Source: Perognathus longimembris pacificus (Eukaryota > Chordata > Mammalia > Rodentia > Heteromyidae). Taken from it: a stretch of DNA of 64,000 nt. The notes beneath the pieces are model-generated. The model did no database searches and was not told the DNA's origin. It saw only the letters and a list, made by a program, of their open reading frames with translations. Positions within the stretch are counted from its first letter, which is position 1, and each line of letters opens with the position of its first letter. The position numbers and the translations under genes are program-made. Positions 55,830 to 64,000 of this stretch are shown piece after piece. The DNA lies in the NCBI RefSeq assembly GCF_023159225.1, contig NC_063180.1, positions 10,475,297 through 10,539,296 on the forward strand. The letters run 5' to 3'.

Positions 55830-58220
55830 ATTCTTCCTTCTTCCACTGCTATAAAAATGAGAAACAGTTTCAAAGATTGCATAACCAAAGTTCTTAAACT
55901 AGAAACTATGACCTCTAGTAGTAGTAGTTTATCTCATGAATATCATGTCTAAACTTACTGCACATTTTCTTTTATAACATGTATTTACAACTTTATTGAT
56001 ATAATATATTCAGTAAGTGTATGTATTGTGTTAATTATATGTCACAAAAAGAAATACACACATATTTTTGCTCTATAGCATCTTTTATGTTTTTTCTATA
56101 GTATTTTAGTTTCTGTAATCAGTAATTTTGCCTTTCATTCACAGTAAACTCACAAATTCCTGACCACATTAGCCTTGACTAAAGTGTAAAAAAAGTGTAA
56201 AGTGTAAAAGTGTAAAGTGTAAAACATCATTGTTTTGTTTTCTTTTCGGATCCTGCTGAAGGGACTGAATTGAGAAATACCAGAAAAAGTGAAAACAAAT
56301 GACAAGATTCTTTACCTGAAAAACTGATGACTTACACTTAAGTTTACTACAGAATAAAGGAAAGAAACAGATGGGCACCAAAGTTTGAACATGTTCCATT
56401 TGAGAGATCCAAAATACATCTCAGAGGAATGGTTAAATCTGAACTTGGGTCCATGAATTCAGTATTCAGGACAGAGTTTTGGGTAAGAATATAACTTTAT
56501 GGGTTATCAGCATTACTTTAAAGCTGTGGAGTGGAATTTACAGCTATTATGATTGTAGTAAAGAAGCACATGTAAGCAGACAGTTATATGGTAATGGTGT
56601 AGGCAATAAAATAATAGCAAGGGTAATAAAGTGCCACCCTGAATTTGTAAAACACTTTATTATTTTTCAGTGGGTGGTCATAGGAGTATTTCTTTCTTAC
56701 AAAAATCATGTTATAAAGCTACGGATGTCATCATCTACTAATACACAAAGACTGCATTGTTAGAGTTACTTTGAGTGTACAGAAATTAGTAGATCAGGAA
56801 GTGGTGTTTGATTTTCCCTCATAATCCTATATTTCCTTCCTTTATATTTTAAATTTATAGGGAAAAGGACAGAGTCTAAAAAAGTGAGTGTGCAATTCTT
56901 ACCAAGATTTGCTCTTCAATAAATTTGAATTAAAAAAATATATTTTCTGAAGATTTCTTTCTGCTGAAGCTAATAAAGATAACATGAGAAAATCATTCAA
57001 ACCTTTTAACCTAAAAGAAGGCTCCCTGCAGAAGAACTATCTGGTTTTGATTCTCTTCAGAAGTTGTAGCATTTTCTGAGATATGTAGCAACATGTTGAG
57101 GTGATATATTCTACCTCAATTCCTCTAACATGGATACTGAAGATATAGAGCCACAAGGTCAAGAGCTGAGAAGGGGTAAATCATGTTCTTTGAAATTGTA
57201 CATCTTGATTAACAAGAAAGATGCAAGTGGATGAATTTAGTTGAAATAGATTGCAGGTATGAACAAAAGCATTCATGAAATTGTTTGTAATTGTTTTGAG
57301 AATGGAGAAAGAAGGAAAAGAGTAATGGCATGGATGAGATTGAATAGCGGTTAAGACATATTGTAAACATGAGGAAATATAACAATAAAATCATCCACCC
57401 TTTATAACTAATATAAGCTAATGAACTTAATATATATGCCTATTCAGGGAAAGTCCAAAAATAGGGTAAATCTACATTACCGTGTATGAAATAAAATCTG
57501 ACAAAATTAGAAAATTGTACCCAAATTTGAATTTTCCTTTATCATTATTTTCCTATCCCACTGTTAATATGGAAATTCCTTGACTGGCACAGGTAAAGAT
57601 GAAGACTTTTCATGCTACCCATTTTTATCAACAACAGTGAGTAGTTATCTGCCATCCCTTATAAATTCTGTTGATAGGAACCATCAAAATTCCACTAAGG
57701 AATGTTTTTGTCCTCCCTCTCAATGTGTGTAACTCATGTATGGTTGACCTGAAGCATTAATTTAAGGATGATGAGGTGCTTTACCAAATCTGAAGGAAAA
57801 GTTGACCACCTAATCCAGGTTATAACATTATCTTGGCCACACAAAGCACCCATGAAGGGCCCTGTAACCTAAAAAGAATGATGATATTCATTCTTGTTAT
57901 TTGCTAGTTTTACTAGAGAATTAAGTTTGCCTCACTGGGTTCCCTGAAGAGCCAGCATAAAAGCCTTACTAATGGAAGCTAATAATGGAAAGAAAGGCAT
58001 TTAAACAATGCAGCCAAGAAAGAAAGTGAATAATCATGGTAACTTTGCCTGCACCGTGCATATTTTAAATATACAGTCTTTATTTTCCATCCATGATACC
58101 TAATCAGTAATTTTATATTTGTCAAACATGAAATACTTTTATCCAGCAATTACTGAACTGTACTGTTTCTTTGTTGAATATCTGTCTGCATGAATCTGTT
58201 CATTGCTGAAAGTGAAGTGA
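55830..58220. other. Unassigned DNA with a small AAGTGTAA minisatellite
   Basis: At 56179-56223 the unit AAGTGTAAA is repeated about five times with variable A length. The 94-codon frame at 56479-56763 has no known motif. No gene is supported. Confidence 0.45.
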
Positions 58221-58224
58221 CAAA

Positions 58225-59450
58225 GTTACCAGTCATTACTGTCACTGTACTGGAGTCTATCTCTTCATGTCAATTAATATTTGCTTATATATTGGGTTGC
58301 TATGATAGTGCATTCATTTATATTTGTAATATTTTCCTCTTGCTCAATTGACTTTTATCATTATATAATGACTTTCCTTGTCTTTTTGCAAGGCTTTATA
58401 TTTAAATCTATTCTATCTGTTATAAGTATGGATATTCCTGTTTTCCTTTGGATGCCATTTATTTGGCTTATCTCATTCCATTTGTTTATTTTCACCTTGT
58501 GTTATTTGCACTGAACACAGGATTTTGAAAACAAACTTGATTTTTTAATCTATTCAATCACAATACATTTTTCAACTGGGAATTGAAAGACTTGGGATTC
58601 AAAGTAGGGTTATTAAATGATATTATAGTTTTGTTATGGCCAGTTCCTTTATTTACACCTGCATTAAAATCTCTCTTGCAATTGTTTTTGTGATTAATTA
58701 CCCAAGTAGTGAATTTTGATTTCTTGCTTACTATATATTTGGTTTGTTTCTATAGATTCTTGTTTTCTTCCTAGTTAAGATGGGGGTTACCAAAATCTTT
58801 TGATTATAATTAACTGTTGAGGTTGATTGTTGATTTTTGTTGTTGTCTTGAACTCAGAGCCTAGGTCCTGTCCCTGAACTTCTTCTGCTCTACCACTTGA
58901 GTACTATTTCTGACCTTTTCTGGGTATTTTATTGGACATGTGTGTCTCAGACTTTCTTGCCTGTGCTGGTTTCCAACCGTGATCCTCAGAGTTCCACCAT
59001 CTGGTAGCTAGGATTACAAGCATGAGCCACTGGCACACAGCTACTATGTTTAAATAATTCTAACTTTCAATGATTATGAAGAACAGGAATTAACAAAGGA
59101 AGAGAAAACTATATTTTTTCTCCACTTTCACATTTTGATATTTTTTCCATTTTAACTCTCTTTCCTGTCTCTTAACATGTTGATGTAGTTATTATTCTTT
59201 TTGTTTTGTTTTCAGCACTTATTCCAAATATTTGAATAGTTTATACAACATGCTTGCAATACATCACAAATGTATTTTTATGGTTACTTTTACTGGTGAG
59301 TTTTACATCACTCCATGTTTTGTCCTTATACTAATGTCAATTCCTTTTGTTGAGGGTGTGGGTGTAGTGGTATGCATCATTAGGCTGTTTCTGGCACTGT
59401 GCTGCACTATGGAGTGCCTGGTATTAACATTCACATCTAAGATGCTGATG
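58225..59450. mobile_element. Ancient L1-like remains around a SINE
   Basis: 58340-58500 (ATTATATAATGACTTTCCTTGTCTTTTTGCAAGGC, ATAAGTATGGATATTCCTGTTTTCCTTTGG) and 59260-59345 (TTTTTATGGTTACTTTTACTGGTGAGTTTTACATC) resemble pieces of ancient L1 elements common to mammals. A composite SINE at 58833-59045 separates them. Orientation and subfamily are not certain. Confidence 0.4.
58833..59045 (-). mobile_element. Composite SINE, complete
   Basis: Plus strand: GTCTTGAACTCAGAGCCTAGGTCCTGTCCCTGAACTTC, CTACCACTTGAGTACTATTTCTG, then TGTGCTGGTTTCCAACCGTGATCCTCAGAGTTCCACCATCTGGTAGCTAGGATTACAAGCATGAGCCACTGGCAC. This is the complement of both halves in full. Confidence 0.85.
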
Positions 59451-59459
59451 TAGTGCTAT

Positions 59460-59735
59460 CTTCCATGTGCAGAGGGAGATGTCTCTCTCCATGCCTCACT
59501 CCAGACTGATTTGGGGATAATGCTATAAACCATTTTCCCTCTTACATTTTACACTGAGTCTTTTCATTTTGTTACATTACATACAGGAATTATTGTTTAC
59601 TCTCTGATTTCATTAGTTTTTTTTTATTAAGTTTCACCAAGGGTTTATTTTAGCATCACAGGGTTAAATTAGGAAAGAATAAGAAGAAAAACATTAGCTG
59701 CTTCCCATATAGGAAACTGAATAAAGATTCCTCAT
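59460..59735. other. Unassigned DNA
   Basis: No gene or repeat family recognised. It borders the (GTTTT)n run at 59741-59767. Confidence 0.45.
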
Positions 59736-59740
59736 GGTAC

Positions 59741-59767
59741 TGTTTTGTTTTGTTTTGCTTTGTTTTG
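59741..59767. repeat. (GTTTT)n simple repeat
   Basis: Five GTTTT-type units with one C substitution. Possibly the tail of an old SINE on the minus strand. Confidence 0.85.
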
Positions 59768-59769
59768 AG

Positions 59770-59945
59770 ATTACAGTAGACACTTGGTTTCCATTAGTAT
59801 TTGCTTCCAAGACAACCTTCACTGTGATACCATGAATTCTTAGAATACCTAAGGTTCAGGACTCAAAAACTACTCAAATTCACCTACACTGTATACAGTA
59901 GGTCTGAACATCCATAATTTGAACTTGCATGGAGTTGACTATATT
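59770..59945 (+). mobile_element. Fossil Tigger/MER2-like DNA transposon piece
   Basis: CAGTAGACACTTGGTTTCCATTAGTATTTGCTTCCAAGAC resembles the Tigger end (CAGT..CCTCGGTATCCGTGGGGGATTGGTTCCAGGACC). TCTGAACATCCATAATTTGAACTTGCATGGAGTTGACTAT resembles its opposite end (GATGCGGAACCCGCGGATACGGAGGGCCGACT). Together they suggest a short non-autonomous copy with decayed inverted ends. Confidence 0.45.
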
Positions 59946-59949
59946 GCTG

Positions 59950-60690
59950 TCACTAAAATTACTGTTTTACACATTAATCCTGGTCTCAAAATAATGGATA
60001 TAATTATTATGTAATTGGTATATTTTATACACCCATACAAGACATAATGAATGCATCTCTAGGATTTATTCTTGAATGAAAAGTATAATGAAGAAAAATG
60101 TTTTAATAGTGCATTGTCCAAGAAGCTGGAATTGAATACCAACATAAGCAAGCACATTTTATCCAATCATAATTTTAAATAATGAAAACTGTTTTAGTTG
60201 AATAGTGTACTTTTTAATTACTTCACATGTGAACAGAATGAGTAGAAAGAGCAGATCTATTTCATAGTCTTTCCATATGGTTTATCTATGGATTATGCCA
60301 ATTTATATTAGTAACAAAATTGAATGTAATCAGTAGACCTAAGTTATTTAGAAAAAAGGAAAACTAATAATCCTAATTTTATATGACTATGAAGTATAGT
60401 CATAAAAAGGCATTTTATGTCCATGTGAGATTGAAGTATGGTAATTGATTCTATGAGGATTAGGGGGAAAAACAAAAATCTCTCCAACTAATTTTAGTAA
60501 TTCAGTAACAAAAATGGAATGATTCCTCTGTGAATATAATGTTAACTTTTGCATTAAGGGAATTATTTAAGTACTTAAATAATTAAGTACTTTACTGAAA
60601 TGGGTACCAAATATATGTCCTTTTTAATTTGTTTAAATTTTTTTTCTAGATTTATTCATAAAAAGAAAAAAGAGCAATAATTAGTACCTT
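59950..60690. other. Unassigned AT-rich DNA
   Basis: No gene or repeat family recognised. A short inverted repeat TTAAGTACTTAAATAATTAAGTACTT is at about 60567-60592. Confidence 0.45.
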
Positions 60691-60691
60691 A

Positions 60692-60694
<3 letters not shown>

Positions 60695-60736
<42 letters not shown>
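60695..60736. repeat. (CA)n microsatellite
   Basis: About 19 uninterrupted CA units after ACATA. Probably length-variable. Confidence 0.95.
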
Positions 60737-60739
<3 letters not shown>

Positions 60740-61540
60740 AATTATAAAGAAAGTAGATCATGTTTTGTCCAACAAACAAAACATATAATACCTGCATTAG
60801 CTAAAAAGGGTGCACAAATAATCCTTCATACAATACCAATACACCAAGGCTATATATAAAAATGGCACATAAACATAACAATATATAAAATAATTATATC
60901 CCAACAAGGTGTATCTAAGATACACAATATTAGCTAAATATCCTGCAAACATCCTGCAATCAATTCATGTAACCTGTTCCCTTCATAAGCTCAAGAGAAA
61001 ATATGACACGCTCATCAGACAAGTAGGTACAGAAAGTGTCTTCAAATTCATTTGACAAAATCCTATGTCCACTCAAGGAAAGAAAAAAAAAAAAACTCTG
61101 CAAAATAGGAATAGAGGAGAATTTCCTCAACTTGGTAAAGAATATCCAAAAATTCTGACCACTCACATCATCATCATTAGTGAGAAAATGAAAGCCTTTC
61201 CACTCAGGTTAGGAAGAGACATGGAATCTCCTGCCTTCATATCTCTACAGTGGGTTACTGAAATTCAAGCTAAGAGAAAGACCAAGAGGTGCAGAGAATC
61301 TTTGCAGTGTTGGCTGTCTTAGCTGCATCAGGAATCCTTCATATCTCTGCTTCCTTTTAATCTGCTATTCTCTTAAATTTATCATTCAGTAAACAGCAGC
61401 TTTATTCCAAATTTTTCAACTCAGACTCTGTGTTGCAACATCAGGAGGCTGTCTTTCTCTTATGTCATATGTCCAAGATGTCTACTGTTGGTTTTAAATC
61501 TGAAACCAGTTACAATTTCTATCTTTTTCTATTTCTGCTG
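60740..61540. other. Unassigned DNA
   Basis: No gene recognised. An 85-codon frame at 61065-61322 starts at an A run and has no known motif. Confidence 0.45.
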
Positions 61541-61544
61541 CGAG

Positions 61545-61905
61545 TAATTCAATTAATATCACAATCATCTCTTGGATAGCTATCCTGCTACCACATTTAT
61601 TTTCCATTTCTATTCCTTTATTCCTTTATTCTTCCACTTATTTACCTGAGAATAATTGGAAAAATAGCTCTAAAACTTGAATCTAATCATATAGAAATCT
61701 TGATCCATCCCCTTTCATGACTTCCTATGGGCCTGAATAAATCCAATTCCTGCCCTAACAAGACCTGAATGAACTTCTTCCTGTCCATCCCCTCCCTAGA
61801 TGCATGCCATGCATATGAAAACCTCCCTTCTCCATTCTCTGAAAGTTCTACATGCTGTCTTGTCCTGTCATCTCTGACCCTGCTATCTCTGTGCAAAGAA
61901 AATAT
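61545..61905 (+). mobile_element. L2 LINE fragment
   Basis: CTCTTGGATAGCTATCCTGC, AATAGCTCTAAAACTTGAATCTAATCATAT, CCTTTCATGACTTCCTATGGGCCTGAATAAATCCAATTCCTGCC, then CATGCCATGCATATG follow the L2 3' region (TTTCTAAAACACAAATCTGATCATG..TGGCTTCCCATTGCCCTCAGGATAAAGTCC). Diverged and non-coding. Confidence 0.7.
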
Positions 61906-62097
61906 GCTACACATTAATCCAGATGTATACCCAATAAACATTAGAGAGGATGGATATAAATTATACAATCAATAAAGAAATAAATATACACTAGATAAGC
62001 AACAAACCAAAACTCTCTTTCTTGAAAATATCAGAAAAAGAAACTTAGATGACACAGTCTCTAAAATCAGAAACTAATGGCAAAACTTTACACAAAA

Positions 62098-62525
62098 TGT
62101 TATGGGGTTCAACGGAGGAGATTCCACTGCCCTCCAAGTGTCCACCACTCAGAGACAGTCTCAAGTAAAAAGATAGATTTATTGGGGAAGTAAAAAGCGA
62201 ACTGACCAGCAAGGAATGCAGCACAGACTTGGGAACTGAAACTGTGACCTTAAAAAAGCAGGCTGACTGGCCAGGGACATAGTGTAGACTTGGGAACTGC
62301 CACCATGACCCCCAACACTCCTGGAGCTGGGGTTTATAAGGGTAAAAGATGTAGGAGGTTGACACAGGGGGTAGAGCAAGCAGCAAACAAGTTAAGCAAG
62401 CTATTTACAGGAGAACTTTGGGGTCAGGTTTACCTAATAATCAAGATAAAGTCAGCTCTTCTCACCCCAACATTTCCTACCATGTTTCCCTAGTCAAGAT
62501 GGAATCAGCTCCACTTCCTACAACA
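62098..62525 (-). mobile_element. Probable solo LTR with an internal duplication
   Basis: On the minus strand it starts TGTTGTAGGAAGTGG, contains CCATCTTGACTAGGGAAACATGG, a TATA box (CCTTATAAACCCC, around 62331-62341), AATAAA (complement of 62178-62183) and ends CCCCATAACA, all in LTR order. No flanking duplication is evident. About 48 bases are tandemly repeated with changes (62202-62249 and 62262-62310; shared core AGACTTGGGAACTG), in what would be the R region or nearby. The family is unidentified. Confidence 0.75.
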
Positions 62526-62679
62526 CTGTTGTAATTTTTTTTTTTTACAAAGGACTGCAAGGGTAGACTTTGACCAGTTGCCTGCAAACACATTAGGTAA
62601 AGGTAACGTATTAAAAATGGACAAATATCTTAAAAGGCACACCGAAACTCCATTGTTAGTAATTAGAAGTTAAAAGTAT

Positions 62680-63290
62680 GAATGGATTTAATAACAAATG
62701 AATAGATCAATCAAAATTTGTTCCATGAAGAGAAGTTCAAAACCAGAGATTTTGTCACTGGTAAATTTTGAAAACTTAAAAAAAAAACAACCACAAAATT
62801 CTGAATGAACTGTTATATACATAGAAGAAGAAAAGCCCTCATCACCCCTCATTTCATGTGGCCATTATTACACTGACACCCAAATTAAGCAACAATAACA
62901 ACAGTACATTTATGAAAAGATACTTTTTGGAGCAATAGCACTATGTCTACAGACTTAGAGATTGTAAATTAAAGAATAGTTGGGATGCTATAGCTCAAAA
63001 GCAGAGTACCAACCTACCTAGCTAATGAGCATTCTTTTATTCTAAAAATACTAAATGAAAAATTAGGACATGGTAACACCCTCAACCCTATGATAAACAT
63101 TATAAAAAATCACAGTTGTCATCAGAGTTAGTGGTAAAAAATGGAAAGATCTTTCTAGTAAGATCAAGGCTAAGACAAGGTTATCCAGTCTTAACCACTT
63201 TCAATCAGTATTTTATCGCAGGTTCTAACTGGGGTGATTAGTTAAGGATAAGAAGGTAAAAGTATGCATGCTTGTAATAAAGAAGTAAAA
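62680..63290 (+). mobile_element. Ancient L1 ORF2 reverse-transcriptase fragment
   Basis: GGCCATTATTACACTGACACCCAAATTAAGC, GTAAAAAATGGAAAGATCTTTCTAGTAAGATCAAGGCTAAGACAAGGTTATCCAGTC and CACTTTCAATCAGTATTTTATCGCAGGTTCTAACTGG align with the RT region ending [21 protein letters not shown]. Many stops and small indels. Confidence 0.7.
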
Positions 63291-63295
63291 CATTG

Positions 63296-64000
63296 AAAGA
63301 AAGAGACCAAGATGTCAGACTAAGACTACCAGCCTTCAAAGACCAGCAATAGTTACTTGGTTTGAAAACAAACAAACAAGCAAACAAAAAGACCACCTTA
63401 TGCAAAAAAGCAGCAAAAGTATAGAAGACAGAAATAAGGACTAATAGCTAAGAAATCCTCAAATCTCTAGATGGAAGAATTGAGAAAGTAATTACAGCTA
63501 GAAAGAACTTAGGTTGAGGAAACAGCCCTCAGCCTATCAAGGAGAGAAGGTCCCTGCTTCCATAGTTGTTTGCTTTTTGAAACTCTGATTGCTACTTCTC
63601 CATACCCAACAAAACACTTGAGGAATAAAGTATGGCCTGGACTGCCAAATAACCCAATACAAAGACTTTGTGAGCCTACTGCTCTGGGATGGGAGCTCAA
63701 TCAAGCATAGGGAGGAAAAAATATATACAGATTTGACTGAAATCAGTGTCTCCCACACAGTAATTGTTATGAAAGCTGCTAAAAACTAAAGAACAAAATT
63801 CATATATGTAAATCTAATCAGATAATTGTAAGATTTAGATAGTAAAAACCTGAACCTATTTTTCAGCAGAATTAATGACAGCAACCTAAAGATACATTGT
63901 TATATTAACCTTTAGTATATATAGACCATAAAATACACATGGTGGCAAACTATACAAGAATAAAACATTTGTTAGGAAATGCACAGGAAAAAGTTACTAT
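63296..64000. other. Unassigned DNA at the right edge
   Basis: GAAAGAGACCAAGATGTCAGACTAAGAC at 63298 recalls the start of L1 5' UTRs (CCAAGATGGC, a YY1-type site), so a new L1 might begin here, but the following 700 bases give no ORF1 signature. No gene is visible. Confidence 0.3.

Noticed and set aside
1..64000. CRISPR array, prophage, operon or toxin-antitoxin systems
   Set aside because: Repeats here are interspersed retroelements and microsatellites. No regularly spaced direct repeats and no bacterial-type gene order exist, and the DNA is clearly mammalian.

Overview
This window is a stretch of mammalian nuclear DNA that is almost wholly repeats and non-coding sequence. It is A+T-rich, has no compact operon-like coding, and is full of LINE-1 (L1) copies, tRNA-derived SINEs, MaLR and other retroviral LTRs, MIR/L2 fossils and (CA)n/(CT)n microsatellites. 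Eleven copies of one dimeric tRNA-derived SINE (ID-like first half with good A and B boxes, then a second tRNA-like half ending CCCAGGACTGGC-poly(A)) point to a rodent. From memory of such SINEs I favour a heteromyid (pocket mouse or kangaroo rat), which is an inference and was not tested. No bacterial or viral gene set, CRISPR array, rRNA or functional tRNA gene is visible.

Layout. 1-1090: L1 3' tails around a CpG-bearing LTR-like piece. 1100-4240: composite SINEs and unique DNA, including a possible short terminal coding exon at 2816-2969. 4240-7720: AT repeats, several L1 tails, a SINE with clean target-site duplications, and an old MaLR relic on the minus strand. 7720-11470: unique DNA, a MIR, a SINE and an L1 3' end. 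12085-19745: the clearest architecture in the window, a full-length-sized dead L1 (5' UTR, ORF1, ORF2, 3' UTR, about 7.0 kb) inserted into an older L1 whose two halves flank it, and itself hit by a young SINE between ORF1 and ORF2. 20080-34250: mostly unique or ancient repeat DNA, three dimeric SINEs, a large compound microsatellite and a second MaLR relic. 37426-44300: two 5'-truncated L1 insertions in opposite orientation, each with a SINE inside and recognisable target-site duplications, separated by an older L1. 45052-50241: LTRs. 50600-64000: unique DNA, one SINE, an L2 split by a 118-bp L1 insertion, a MaLR LTR, a fossil Tigger-like piece, another L2, a third LTR candidate and an ancient L1 reverse-transcriptase fragment at the right edge.

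The elements relate as parasites and hosts. The L1s supply reverse transcriptase in trans, and the SINEs carry the hallmarks of L1-driven target-primed insertion (poly(A) tails, duplications of about 9-17 bp). All L1 copies here carry stops or frameshifts, so none looks mobile. I found no convincing undescribed system. The items most worth checking are the possible exon at 2816-2969, the nested L1, the SINE/L1 fused reading frame at 38156-38728, and the unassigned LTRs.
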